Shown one piece after another: positions 1 to 8,750 of a stretch of 53,213 nucleotides of DNA. A program made the position numbers and the translations under genes. Source of the stretch: an uncultured Bacteroidales bacterium (GTDB lineage Bacteria; Bacteroidota; Bacteroidia; Bacteroidales; FEN-979); the NCBI GenBank assembly GCA_903925275.1, contig CAIYES010000352.1, positions 1-53,213 of the forward strand, read 5' to 3'. The number at the start of each line of letters is the position of its first letter. Within the stretch, counting starts at the first letter, position 1. The notes below the pieces were generated by a model. The model was given only the letters and a program-made list of their open reading frames with translations, searched no databases and was not told the DNA's origin.

Positions 1-1
1 A

Positions 2-2374
2 ATTCGCAGTTTTATCCATAAGCCGGGTTATTCATTCATTACTTTAATGGGATTTACCATCGGAGTGATGGCCAGTTTATTGATCTACTTGTGGGTTTTG
101 AATGAACTGAGCTATGAAAAATTTCATCCCGACTATGACCGTATTTACCGGGTTCTGACACTGGCCAAAGAGGGGGATGAAGTCGTGAAATCGGCCGGCT
201 GTTACCGCCCGGTTGCGAAAACATTAAAAGCGTCTTACCCTCAAATCGAAAATGCCACCTACATCAGTTACGATTCTGAAGATTCACCCTTGAAAAGGGA
301 CAAGGGAGGGGAAAAAATCGAGGCCCGCTGTATGAGCACCAATGATGATTTCTTTGCCATTTTCGGTGGGTTTACATTCATCGAGGGCACACCGGAGAAG
401 GCATTTTCAAATCCATCAAGCACAGTGCTTTCGGAAGAGGTTGCCCGGAAATTATTTGGCAAAGAGCCGGCACTCGGCAAAATAGTTATCAGTGATAAAT
501 ATGATCCGATAATATATACCGTAAGTGGTGTTGTTCGGATCCCAAAACAAAGCCACATCGATTTCGGGTTTATTGTTTCAGGAAATAATAGCAAATATGC
601 TTATGTTTCCGACAGCTGGTGCGATAAAGCACATGTGCATGTGTACATCAAACTGGCCAAAAATGCCTGGATTGACGACAAGTTCCTGGATGGTATTACC
701 AATCACCTTAGCCGGTTCTCAAGGCTTTCAGATAAACTAGTATTTCAGGCGCTGACAGATATCCATCTGCACACCAATTACCAGACTTACCTCTACGATA
801 AAAACATCAGCAGTTATAAATATGTGTGGATTTTTTCCGGGCTGGCATTGATTATCATGCTCATGGCTGCCTTGAATTTTTCGCTGCTGTCGGTGGCGCG
901 GTCATCGGAGAGGGCAACTGAAATCGGCATTAAAAAAGTTTGCGGGGCAGGACAAGGCGATATTATCAGGCAATTCATGGGAGAGGCGGTTTTACAAACC
1001 ATGGCCGCCACCATAATTGCCTTGTTTCTGATATGGATTATCCTGCCGTGGTTCAATGGAGTTACCGGGCAATACCTCACCTTGAAATTATCTTTCGGGT
1101 TGCTGGTCAGCCTTTGCCTGATAACAGTTCTGGTGGGAATAGTGGCTGGTATTTATCCCTCGTTGTATCTTTCCTCCTTAAAAACATTGAGGATATTCCG
1201 CGGGGGAAGCCAAACCGGATCAAAGAGCAATTTTACCCGGCTACTGGTGGTGATCCAGTTCAGCATCGCCACTTTTTTCATCATCGCCACATCGGTTTTT
1301 ATCAAGCAACTGAACTATATCCAGGGCAAAGACCTGGGCTTCGACCGGAATAATATTGTGGTCATTCCAACCGGCCTCTGGTATGAGAATAAAGCATTTA
1401 AGGAGGAATTGCTGAGAAACCCCCATATTCTCGGCGTTACTGCCACGGCATATGCCCCGGTTGATTTCAACTGGCATGTCAGCCTTGCTGTCAATCATGG
1501 CGGCCGGTTCGACAGCATCAGAGCATCCATGATCTGGACGGATGAAGATTTTGCCAAAACCTATAAGCTGGAGATCGTAAAGGGACAATTCCTCCAGATG
1601 GATTTTAATGGCTTCTGGAAAGAGGTGGAAACCCATACCGAACGAAAACCCTCAGGAGATAGCAGGTTGTCCCTGCCTGTTGTTATCAATGAAACCGCTG
1701 AAAAGATCCTCAGGTTTCAGAATCCCATTGGTGAACGGATCGAAAACTATGTGATTGTCGGTGTTGTGAAAGACTTTCACTTCAGGCCGCTTCATTTTCC
1801 CATCGGTCCGCTGATCCTCACCAACGATCCGCAAAACATCATGACAATGAATGTGCGCATCTCGGGTAATAACCAGGCGGAGACCATAAAATTTATCCGG
1901 GATGTTTATCAGAAACACCGGAAATCACGAGGATTTTCCTACGATTACTTTGATGACATGTTAGCACAAAAATATCAGGATGAAGTCAGATTGCGCAACC
2001 TCACCCTGATTTTTTCGGTACTGGCTATCATCATTTCAATGCTGGGTATCCTGGGAATGGCAGTATTTTCCTGCGACCGGCGTACCAAGGAGATCGGGAT
2101 CCGCAAGGCCAATGGCGCTTCTATGACTGAAATTCTGGTGATGCTGAATAAAGAGTTCCTGAAGTGGGTCGTTGTGGCCTTTGTGATCGCATTTCCGGTG
2201 GCCTGGTATGCCATGCACAGCTGGCTCGAAAATTTTGCTTACAGAACCGCACTAAGCTGGTGGATTTTCATGATGGCAGCCTGCCTGACCATGGTCATTG
2301 CCTTGATTGCAGTGAACTGGCAAACCTTCAGGGTGGCCCGCAGGAATCCGGTGATGGCGTTGAGGGATGAATAG
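2..2374 (+). CDS. ABC transporter permease, FtsX/MacB type (5' end cut by window)
   Basis: The protein is an inner-membrane permease of the MacB/FtsX family. Such proteins pair with a cytoplasmic ATPase to move lipoproteins, peptides or drugs across the envelope, or to signal mechanically. The reading frame is open to the left edge: codons before the first ATG (47) encode residues matching the usual start of these proteins (an RSFIHKPGYSF-like stretch before the first membrane helix). The true start therefore lies outside the window. The layout is a first membrane helix, a large periplasmic MacB-type core, three helices around residues 270-380, a second helix and periplasmic domain, and three C-terminal helices. 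The second FtsX core contains an RRTKEIGIRKANGA stretch, and the protein ends RNPVMALRDE. It is followed by a permease remnant and a second full permease on the same strand. No ATPase gene is in view, so the substrate cannot be assigned. Confidence 0.93.
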   Translation: MRSFIHKPGYSFITLMGFTIGVMASLLIYLWVLNELSYEKFHPDYDRIYRVLTLAKEGDEVVKSAGCYRPVAKTLKASYPQIENATYISYDSEDSPLKRDKGGEKIEARCMSTNDDFFAIFGGFTFIEGTPEKAFSNPSSTVLSEEVARKLFGKEPALGKIVISDKYDPIIYTVSGVVRIPKQSHIDFGFIVSGNNSKYAYVSDSWCDKAHVHVYIKLAKNAWIDDKFLDGITNHLSRFSRLSDKLVFQALTDIHLHTNYQTYLYDKNISSYKYVWIFSGLALIIMLMAALNFSLLSVARSSERATEIGIKKVCGAGQGDIIRQFMGEAVLQTMAATIIALFLIWIILPWFNGVTGQYLTLKLSFGLLVSLCLITVLVGIVAGIYPSLYLSSLKTLRIFRGGSQTGSKSNFTRLLVVIQFSIATFFIIATSVFIKQLNYIQGKDLGFDRNNIVVIPTGLWYENKAFKEELLRNPHILGVTATAYAPVDFNWHVSLAVNHGGRFDSIRASMIWTDEDFAKTYKLEIVKGQFLQMDFNGFWKEVETHTERKPSGDSRLSLPVVINETAEKILRFQNPIGERIENYVIVGVVKDFHFRPLHFPIGPLILTNDPQNIMTMNVRISGNNQAETIKFIRDVYQKHRKSRGFSYDYFDDMLAQKYQDEVRLRNLTLIFSVLAIIISMLGILGMAVFSCDRRTKEIGIRKANGASMTEILVMLNKEFLKWVVVAFVIAFPVAWYAMHSWLENFAYRTALSWWIFMMAACLTMVIALIAVNWQTFRVARRNPVMALRDE

Positions 2375-2389
2375 AAAAAATCAAAAACC

Positions 2390-2524
2390 ATGAAAACCGA
2401 ATTGAACTTGTGGCTCTTTGGAGTAGCCGGATTGATTGCAATGGGAATTGCACTGGCTACTGTCAACCAGTGGAGCCCGCTGGTGGCAAGGCGCAACCCT
2501 GCCGAAGTACTGAAATATGAATAA
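2390..2524 (+). pseudogene. C-terminal remnant of an FtsX-type permease (44 codons)
   Basis: A short open frame starts 15 bases after the stop of the upstream permease and ends 14 bases before the start of the next one. It encodes one hydrophobic helix, then a tail ending ARRNPAEVLKYE. That tail is the typical C-terminus of Bacteroidota FtsX-type permeases (N-P-x-x-x-L+.E). With only the last helix and tail left, it looks like the relic of a third tandem permease after deletion by recombination between paralogues. It could still be translated as a small membrane peptide because frame and start codon are intact, but no function is implied. Confidence 0.6.
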
Positions 2525-2538
2525 TAACTGAGAAAAAG

Positions 2539-4971
2539 ATGCTGAAAAACTATCTGAAAGTCGCCTTCCGGAATATTCTCCGATATAAGGGATACGCTCT
2601 GATCAATGTATTGGGTCTCGCCATCGGCATGACGGCTTGTTTGCTGATACTCTATTTCGTGAACTTCGAAAAGAGTTACGACAGGTTTCATAAAAACAGC
2701 GACCGCATATACCGGCTTCGCTATGAGCGCAGCGATCAGGCAGGCGGGTCGGTTACGTTTGCCTCATGCTGTCCTCCCGCCGGATTGAGGATCAGGCAAA
2801 AATTTCCTGAGGTGGAAAAGGTGGTTCGCCTTTTCAGATATAAAGCCTCTGTTTCGAATCAGGATAATACCTCATCTTCGCAACCCGAAAATAAATTTAT
2901 TGAAGAACGGATGTATTTTGCCGAACCTGATTTCTTCGAGATATTCAATTACAAGTTCATCGATGGTGATCCGATCAACGGCATCAAAGAGCCAAATACA
3001 GCCTTCATTTCTGAATCCACGGCAAATAAATATTTCGGCAACCAAAACCCGATGGGGCAAATCCTCAGTGTCGATAAAAAAACAAGCTACCGGATCAACG
3101 GGGTTTTTAAAGATATCCCGGCAAATTCACACCTCAAATTTGATATCCTGCTCTCATATCAAAACCTTCTTCAGAAATTTGGAAAAGAGGTCGAAGACTC
3201 GTGGGGCGACAGCGGTTGGTACACCTACCTGTTGCTCAGACCTCATGCGGATATCAAAACGCTGGAAAAGAAAATTGCTGCGCTGGTTGAGGCCGAATTC
3301 GGCGAAGGGCTGAGATATTACAAATTAACCTGCAAACTGCCGCTGCAACCGCTGAACGATATTCACCTTACTTCAAATTACATGCTTGAATTTGAAGTCA
3401 ATGGCGACAGGGATACGGTGAACTTTCTTTCAATCCTTGCTGTTTTTATCATCATCATCGCCTGGGTAAATTACATCAACCTTTCCACTGCACGTGCACT
3501 GACCAGGGCCAAAGAGGTTGGATTGCGCAAAGTATCAGGCGCTTCACGAAGCCAGTTGATGTTGCAGTTCTTTTTTGAAACCGTAACCCTTAATTTCTTT
3601 GCAGTTTTATTTACCTTGTTCCTTGTAATCGTGTTTCTGCCTCTTTTTCGCCAGATTACCGGAACCCCGGTTGTGTATGTAATATGGCGTCAAACATGGT
3701 TTTGGTTATCAGTTCTTGGATTGCTCCTGGTTGGTATTGTCCTTTCCGGCTTGTACCCTGTGATCATGCTCTCCTCGTTTAAACCGGTATTGGTGTTAAA
3801 GGGTAAACTGGGAAATGGCGCCAGGGGGATCAGCCTGCGCAAAGCGCTGATCGTGTTCCAGTTTGTAATGGCCCTTGGGATGCTGATCAGCACATTTACG
3901 GTGTTTCGGCAGTTGCAGTTTATGAAGAACCAGGATCTTGGCTTCAGCCTCGCCAACAAATTGATCATCAGGGCGCCCAGGGTGCGCGACGCAAACTTTG
4001 GAAGCCGGTTGCAGACTTTTAATGAAGTGCTTTTGAAAAATCCTGCCATAAGCAATTTCAGTATGGCCACTGATGTTCCGGGGAAACAGGTATGGTGGGA
4101 TGCCGGCGGAATTACAAGAAAGGGAGCCAACGACAATAAAAACTACCAGATCGTAGGAATAGATTATGAATACGTGAAATTGTTTGACCTGAAATTTGTA
4201 AGTGGACGTAACTTTTCAAAAGAATTTCCATCCGATTCAAGCGCACTGATCCTGAATGAAACCGCTTCACGATGGCTGGGATTTCCAAACTCCGGTGCCG
4301 CAATCGGACAACAGGTGGATTACTGGGAAAAGATGTATACCGTCGTCGGTGTGCTGAAGGATTATCACCAGCAGTCGGTTAAGCAAGCCTTTGAACCCCA
4401 TATTTTCCGATTTATGCCAACAGGAAGAGATGTGAGAGGATTATTTGTGTTGAAAATAAACACGCAAAATCTGACATCGAACCTCGCGGAGATTAAAAAA
4501 CAATTTGATGAATTCTTTCCGGGAAACCCCTTTGAATATTATTTCCTTGACGAATATTACAACCAGCAATATAAATCAGATGAATTATTCGGAACTGTAT
4601 TCGGGATTTTTTCATTTCTGGCCATTTTTGTAACCAGTCTCGGCATATTGGGATTATCGTCCTTTATGGTCGCCCAGCGAACCAAAGAGATCGCCATCCG
4701 GAAAGTGATGGGAGCCGACGTTTCCGGGATTGTATCGTTTTTATCAAAAGACTTTTTGCTGCTGATCATGATCTCATTTATCATCGCACTCCCGGTGACT
4801 TATTACGGCATAAAATACTGGCTGGAATCCTTTGCCATGCGAATGGATCTTTCTGCCGGATTATTCCTGCTGCCTTTGCTGCTTGTCGTGCTGATTACCG
4901 GAGTCACCATCAGTGTTCACGTCATTAAAGCCGCGTTGAACAACCCCATCAACAGCATCAGGGATGAGTGA
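2539..4971 (+). CDS. ABC transporter permease, FtsX/MacB type
   Basis: This is a full-length (810-residue) paralogue of the permease upstream. It begins MLKNYLKVAFRNILRYKGYA, the standard N-terminus of this family, followed at once by the first membrane helix (about 20-40). A periplasmic MacB-like core follows (about 45-280). The first FtsX domain has three helices near 290-440 and a RAKEVGLRKVSGA stretch. A second periplasmic domain and a C-terminal FtsX domain (QRTKEIAIRKVMGA, then three helices) complete it, and it ends NNPINSIRDE. Its organisation and co-direction with the upstream permease suggest an operon of duplicated permeases. Such arrays in Bacteroidota are often linked to two-component systems or a MacB-type ATPase, neither of which is adjacent here. 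Family is certain; substrate is unknown. Confidence 0.95.
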   Translation: MLKNYLKVAFRNILRYKGYALINVLGLAIGMTACLLILYFVNFEKSYDRFHKNSDRIYRLRYERSDQAGGSVTFASCCPPAGLRIRQKFPEVEKVVRLFRYKASVSNQDNTSSSQPENKFIEERMYFAEPDFFEIFNYKFIDGDPINGIKEPNTAFISESTANKYFGNQNPMGQILSVDKKTSYRINGVFKDIPANSHLKFDILLSYQNLLQKFGKEVEDSWGDSGWYTYLLLRPHADIKTLEKKIAALVEAEFGEGLRYYKLTCKLPLQPLNDIHLTSNYMLEFEVNGDRDTVNFLSILAVFIIIIAWVNYINLSTARALTRAKEVGLRKVSGASRSQLMLQFFFETVTLNFFAVLFTLFLVIVFLPLFRQITGTPVVYVIWRQTWFWLSVLGLLLVGIVLSGLYPVIMLSSFKPVLVLKGKLGNGARGISLRKALIVFQFVMALGMLISTFTVFRQLQFMKNQDLGFSLANKLIIRAPRVRDANFGSRLQTFNEVLLKNPAISNFSMATDVPGKQVWWDAGGITRKGANDNKNYQIVGIDYEYVKLFDLKFVSGRNFSKEFPSDSSALILNETASRWLGFPNSGAAIGQQVDYWEKMYTVVGVLKDYHQQSVKQAFEPHIFRFMPTGRDVRGLFVLKINTQNLTSNLAEIKKQFDEFFPGNPFEYYFLDEYYNQQYKSDELFGTVFGIFSFLAIFVTSLGILGLSSFMVAQRTKEIAIRKVMGADVSGIVSFLSKDFLLLIMISFIIALPVTYYGIKYWLESFAMRMDLSAGLFLLPLLLVVLITGVTISVHVIKAALNNPINSIRDE

Positions 4972-5060
4972 AATGAGTGGATAAATCGGAAAAAATTTCG
5001 GGATTCCTTAACACCTTAACATCTTCCATTATAACTGCAGAATATCATTGATGGCAGATA

Positions 5061-5205
5061 TCAGAAAAGATGTTCAACTTTCGCCTTCATCCTGAATCGC
5101 TTACCATCTCGTTCGATTCCCAGAACACGAATTTCTCCCGGTCTTCCCCTGAGGGCATCTACAACTGTCCCCATGGTAGCTCCTTTGGTTTCAAGATTGC
5201 CAGGA
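5061..5205 (-). pseudogene. 3'-end fragment resembling a PDZ domain
   Basis: Directly downstream of the hydrolase stop, in a different minus-strand frame, an open stretch of about 48 codons ends at 5061. Its translation contains TMGTVVDALRGRPGE and IERDGK, the pattern of the second half of a PDZ domain as found in S41-type peptidases and other exported PDZ proteins (LrG.pG...l.ieRdGk). There is no own start codon or upstream half. It looks like the tail of a gene whose front was lost when the present neighbour arrived. The PDZ reading is from pattern recognition only. Confidence 0.4.
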
Positions 5206-6435
5206 TCACTTTTTTTCAAGCTTTTCCAGCATCTCTTTGGATTTGGCATATTGAGGATTGAGTTCAAGAGATCTCTTATAACAGGTAATTGCAGAATCTT
5301 TTTGCCCGTTATTCAAATATGCTTCCCCAAGCATGGCATATGCATATTCCGATTTGGGATATTCAAGGGTATATAGCATGCATATATCAATAGCTTCCTT
5401 CATGTTACTTTTCTTCAGATATTCGTATGCCAGCTGATGTATCTCCTTTTTGTCAAAGATGATAACCTCAGGAACTACTTCGAGTGTTTTCCTGCAGTAT
5501 TTGACTGCTACATCAACTCCTTTGGATTTTAAGATGGCTTTGAAATTTAAATTATATAAAAATTTTAAAGCAGCTGTATTAAAAGCATCCGGTTGTTCCA
5601 GCGGAATCAAATGGCCGGCATTGCTGATAATTACTCTTTTGGAATCAGTTATTCCCAGTTCAATAACTCCCGAATGTGCGTGAACATCAGGAATATCATA
5701 TTCTCCAACAAGGATCAATGTAGGAACCTTAATTTCAGAAAGGAATTGGGCAGCCGGCCTATCCGGAGGTTTTGAAAACCGCTGTTGATCAATATTTACA
5801 TTTTGAGGATTTGCCTCAAGCAATTTCAAATATTTTTCTTTTGCTTTCTTGTTTTCCGAATAGATCGTGTATGGATCTTCGACCCCAAAGTAATGAATGA
5901 ATTTTTGAGGATCAGAAGCGGGATCATAATCAGCAAAGTTAAAGTGACCGCCACGTGTTAAAAAATGGTTTGAATAGCCATATCCGCTTACAACAGCTCC
6001 AACCAGAACCAATGCTGTTATTTTCTCAGGATATTTAAGGGTGAAATCTATCGCCAGACCACCACCTGCAGACATCCCGAAAACAATAGCCTTGTCGATT
6101 TTCAATTGAAGAAAAAGCTGGTTCAGATCTTCAATTTTTGAATATTGTGCTTTCGGCACCGACGATTTACCATATCCTCTCCGATCGTACCTCACTACCC
6201 GGTAGTCCTTGGCCAATACCGAAAACTGCCCGTCCCATACTTCGTTATGAACCAACCCGTCGTGCAGCAGCACAATGTTTTCGCCGGCACCTGCTGCTTC
6301 ATAGTATATTTTTCCGCCATCGACGTCAATGTATCCTGAACTGCTGCTGGTTGAAGAATTATCAATCGATTGCTGCGCCAGGACGGTTAAAACTGTGAGG
6401 AGGATTAAAAATAATCCAGTTGCTTTTTTTTTCAT
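5206..6435 (-). CDS. Exported alpha/beta hydrolase with C-terminal TPR repeats
   Basis: The first 20 residues form a signal peptide (MKKK, then a hydrophobic run ending VLAQQ), so the enzyme should act in the periplasm or be a surface protein. Residues 35-300 are an alpha/beta-hydrolase fold. An LHDG oxyanion-type motif sits near 57-60 and the nucleophile elbow GMSAGG has Ser122. The probable acid is Asp247 (VGEYD), and His275 (NAGH) completes the triad. Residues 320-409 are TPR-like helices (AYEYLKKSNMKEAI, AMLGEAYLNNGQKDSAITCYKRSLELNP) that could bind a partner. Substrate is unknown; the family includes esterases, lactonases and haloperoxidase-like enzymes. The gene is single, with short gene fragments on both sides, which suggests local rearrangement. 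Confidence 0.88.
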   Translation of the reverse strand: MKKKATGLFLILLTVLTVLAQQSIDNSSTSSSSGYIDVDGGKIYYEAAGAGENIVLLHDGLVHNEVWDGQFSVLAKDYRVVRYDRRGYGKSSVPKAQYSKIEDLNQLFLQLKIDKAIVFGMSAGGGLAIDFTLKYPEKITALVLVGAVVSGYGYSNHFLTRGGHFNFADYDPASDPQKFIHYFGVEDPYTIYSENKKAKEKYLKLLEANPQNVNIDQQRFSKPPDRPAAQFLSEIKVPTLILVGEYDIPDVHAHSGVIELGITDSKRVIISNAGHLIPLEQPDAFNTAALKFLYNLNFKAILKSKGVDVAVKYCRKTLEVVPEVIIFDKKEIHQLAYEYLKKSNMKEAIDICMLYTLEYPKSEYAYAMLGEAYLNNGQKDSAITCYKRSLELNPQYAKSKEMLEKLEKK

Positions 6436-6517
6436 ATAAATATGATTGTCAGATGGTCATTGATAACTGTCGCAAAATACAACCCTGTAACCTCATCAAC
6501 AAATATTTTAGCTATAA

Positions 6518-6637
6518 TCAGGTTAATCGGAGGTAAAACCCAATATCTTCCGGATAAAAAGTGCAGCCTTCGGGCAAGTTCAGTTTTACCTTGTTATCCG
6601 TGGTAAAACAGACTAGGATCCTGACCTCTTTGGGCAT
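6518..6637 (-). pseudogene. Short open frame, possible gene fragment upstream of the hydrolase
   Basis: A 39-codon frame begins MPKEVRILVCF and ends EDIGFYLRLT. Its composition looks like real protein (charged and hydrophobic residues alternating as in a beta-rich domain), but it has no signal peptide, is too short for a known domain and is closed upstream by a stop eight codons before the ATG. It lies in the leader of the hydrolase gene on the same strand. It may be the end of a decayed gene or a chance open frame. The rest of the 6436-6814 gap shows nothing that can be assigned. Confidence 0.25.
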
Positions 6638-6814
6638 ATATTGCGGGGCAGATCCTCGGAACAAATTACTTTATAATTATTGACAATTCATCGTGAAACC
6701 GGTACACATTAACCGACATCTGAGTCAATTTGCAGAAAGGATTTTCAAAAACAGGATTGTTGGGCTATTTTCATTGCTTCGTACACAATTATAATTCACA
6801 AAACTAAATCAACC

Positions 6815-7276
6815 ATGAAAAAAATTATGATCTTAACAACGACAATGATGATATGCTTCGGAACAATCCTGAAAGCACAAACCAAAAATGACAGCGTGGC
6901 CATCGAGAAGGCCTGTCGCGATTATGTCGAAGGCTGGGCAACCGGCGACATAGATAGAGTCGCTAAGGGAGTTTCTCCCGAATTGGTCAAACTGACGGTT
7001 GGGAAGGATAAGGAGGGGGTGTGCTTTACCAACAATATGAGTGCCTCCCTTCTGCTATTGGTCACTAAAATGAACAAGAAAGGGGTGATGGGCAAGGATC
7101 TTGAACCTGACAAAGCATTCAAACTGGATGTTCATATTTATGATGTTACCCCAGACTTTGCTCTGGTAAAAACGGTGAATACCAAGTATGGATTTTTCGA
7201 TTACTGCGAGCTTGCGAAATTTAACGGAGAGTGGAGGATATTTAACGTGTTGTGGGGGTGGCTGCCCGAAAAATAA
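6815..7276 (+). CDS. Exported NTF2-like (putative lumazine-binding family) protein
   Basis: The 153-residue protein starts with a signal peptide (MKKIMILTTTMMICFGTILKAQ). The mature part is one NTF2-like cone fold. An N-terminal helix contains CRDYVEGWATGD, and alternating strands lead to IYDVTPDFALVKTV and finally the strand FNGEWRIFNVLW. This matches the Bacteroidota group annotated as putative lumazine-binding. The family name does not establish flavin or lumazine binding here; members are often of unknown function. It is monocistronic, convergent with the T9SS protein that follows, and starts about 35 bases after an AT-rich leader. Confidence 0.8.
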   Translation: MKKIMILTTTMMICFGTILKAQTKNDSVAIEKACRDYVEGWATGDIDRVAKGVSPELVKLTVGKDKEGVCFTNNMSASLLLLVTKMNKKGVMGKDLEPDKAFKLDVHIYDVTPDFALVKTVNTKYGFFDYCELAKFNGEWRIFNVLWGWLPEK

Positions 7277-7324
7277 AATTCCCACATCTTTTTATCCAGG
7301 GCAAAAATGCAGGGTGCCGTTAAA

Positions 7325-7338
7325 GGCAAAGCTTTGCC
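7325..7338. other. Perfect 14-bp palindrome between convergent genes
   Basis: GGCAAAGCTTTGCC lies between the convergent ends of the NTF2-like and NHL-type genes. It is a perfect inverted repeat with no loop, so it would make a poor hairpin terminator unless the ends breathe. It may act in transcription termination for either side or be chance. There is no T-run directly after it on either strand. Confidence 0.3.
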
Positions 7339-7397
7339 GCTAAGAATAGTACGGTGTACGTTTGGTGCTTTTATGATTAGGATATTTTCCTTTCATT

Positions 7398-8531
7398 TTA
7401 TTTCTGTTTAGTCATAAATGCTTTTTGTGTTTGAACATTCCCATCCGCGGTCATCCTGAAATAATACAATCCATCTGCAAGTGTATCTCCTGATAAGTTT
7501 TTTCCATCCCACGAAATGGAGTAACTTCCGGCTGCTTTTTCTTCGTTCACCAGTTTTGATAACAGTTTCCCTGAGGAGTCATATACATCCAGCTGCGTTT
7601 TCAAACGGCGGTTTAATTCAAATTTTAATGTCACTGACGATTGAAATGGATTTGGAGAAACCGGGTACAGGATAAACTCCTTCATCTGTTTTTGATTGCT
7701 GATACCCGTTGTTGGGAGCGGAACCCTTTCCCAGCTATTTGTATTGTAATGTGTGATCAGTATTGAATGGTCTCTTTCATCATAGGTGGGATAAACCATG
7801 CTGGTCCCTGAAAAAAAAGGAACCGGTGGCTGACTGAAACCGGGCTCAATCATAAAGATGGCCTGGAGATAATACCCTCCGACATAATAATACCCAAATT
7901 TGTCTCTGACGATTCCATCGGGACTGTTAAAACTGGTTGATATCAACGTGGAAACTGTGGAATCCGCCAGGTTGATGGCATAAATCGACGAAGGATTGGG
8001 TGCATCGCCAATAACCACGATCCTGTTTTTCTCTTTTTCCAGCAGTATCCCGTTCGGATTATTCAGTCCGTTGTCTTTGGCAAAGAGCCACCAGGACTGA
8101 TCGCTGATCCTGATCCTGTAAATCTCGTTCAGTTTGGGACAGGAGATAAACAGGTGTCCGGCTGAGTCGGAAGTGATGCTTGATAAATATTTTGTTGATA
8201 CGCCCGGAATGGTAATATCCATGACAACCTGTTTATTTACAAGATGATACCCTTTGATATTCCGGTTTTTGCATACACCATAAACAGTATCCCCAACGAT
8301 TTCCATCCCGTCAATAAATCCGGCTCCCTGCACAAAATAGGTTTGATTACCAGCACTGTCAATCTGAACGATATCCCCGGTGATGGTATCATTCGAAACC
8401 AGCAGACGGTTGCGTGGAACATCAATCACAATTTTCTGTGGACTGTGCAGCAGGTTCTGGGCCATTGAAATGGCTGGCAAAGTGAATGCAAATGCCAGGA
8501 CCAGGCATTTTAACGCAAGTGTTTTTCTCAT
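7398..8531 (-). CDS. NHL/SMP-30-like beta-propeller protein with T9SS sorting domain
   Basis: A signal peptide (about 1-24, ending SMAQ) is followed by a beta-propeller of roughly six blades (25-275). Its blades show the NHL/SMP-30 style, such as DSAGHLFISCPKLNEIYRI, NNPNGILLEKEKNRIVVIGD and FNSPDGIVRDKFGYYYVGGY. From about 285 onward there is a T9SS type A sorting domain: PVSPNPFQSSVTLKFEL, then LDVYDSSGKLLSKL, then LADGLYYFRMTADG, ending in a short basic tail. The protein should be carried across the outer membrane by the PorSS/T9SS and either anchored or released. No catalytic residues of gluconolactonase can be assigned, so a binding or sensing role is as likely as an enzymatic one. It is co-directional with the Asp-box protein upstream. 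Confidence 0.88.
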   Translation of the reverse strand: MRKTLALKCLVLAFAFTLPAISMAQNLLHSPQKIVIDVPRNRLLVSNDTITGDIVQIDSAGNQTYFVQGAGFIDGMEIVGDTVYGVCKNRNIKGYHLVNKQVVMDITIPGVSTKYLSSITSDSAGHLFISCPKLNEIYRIRISDQSWWLFAKDNGLNNPNGILLEKEKNRIVVIGDAPNPSSIYAINLADSTVSTLISTSFNSPDGIVRDKFGYYYVGGYYLQAIFMIEPGFSQPPVPFFSGTSMVYPTYDERDHSILITHYNTNSWERVPLPTTGISNQKQMKEFILYPVSPNPFQSSVTLKFELNRRLKTQLDVYDSSGKLLSKLVNEEKAAGSYSISWDGKNLSGDTLADGLYYFRMTADGNVQTQKAFMTKQK

Positions 8532-8750
8532 TTTGTTTTGGTTGTGATGGTTTAATTGATTTTATCCCATCCTGCCAACCTCTTCCCTGTTTGGAGATCG
8601 ATTTATGGCGGAGTCATTTATGATAACCATAAATCTATATTATATGACTGTAAATTTAAAAACGAATCGGTCAAAGCCCTGATAAGATCGCCATATGTCG
8701 TCAATTACCGGATCGTACCAAAGATCTTACATGTCCATGCATATTGAATC

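Noticed and set aside
268-2214. Leftward and rightward frames within the first permease gene.
   Set aside because: All overlap a full-length FtsX-type permease with intact family motifs; their translations have unnatural composition.
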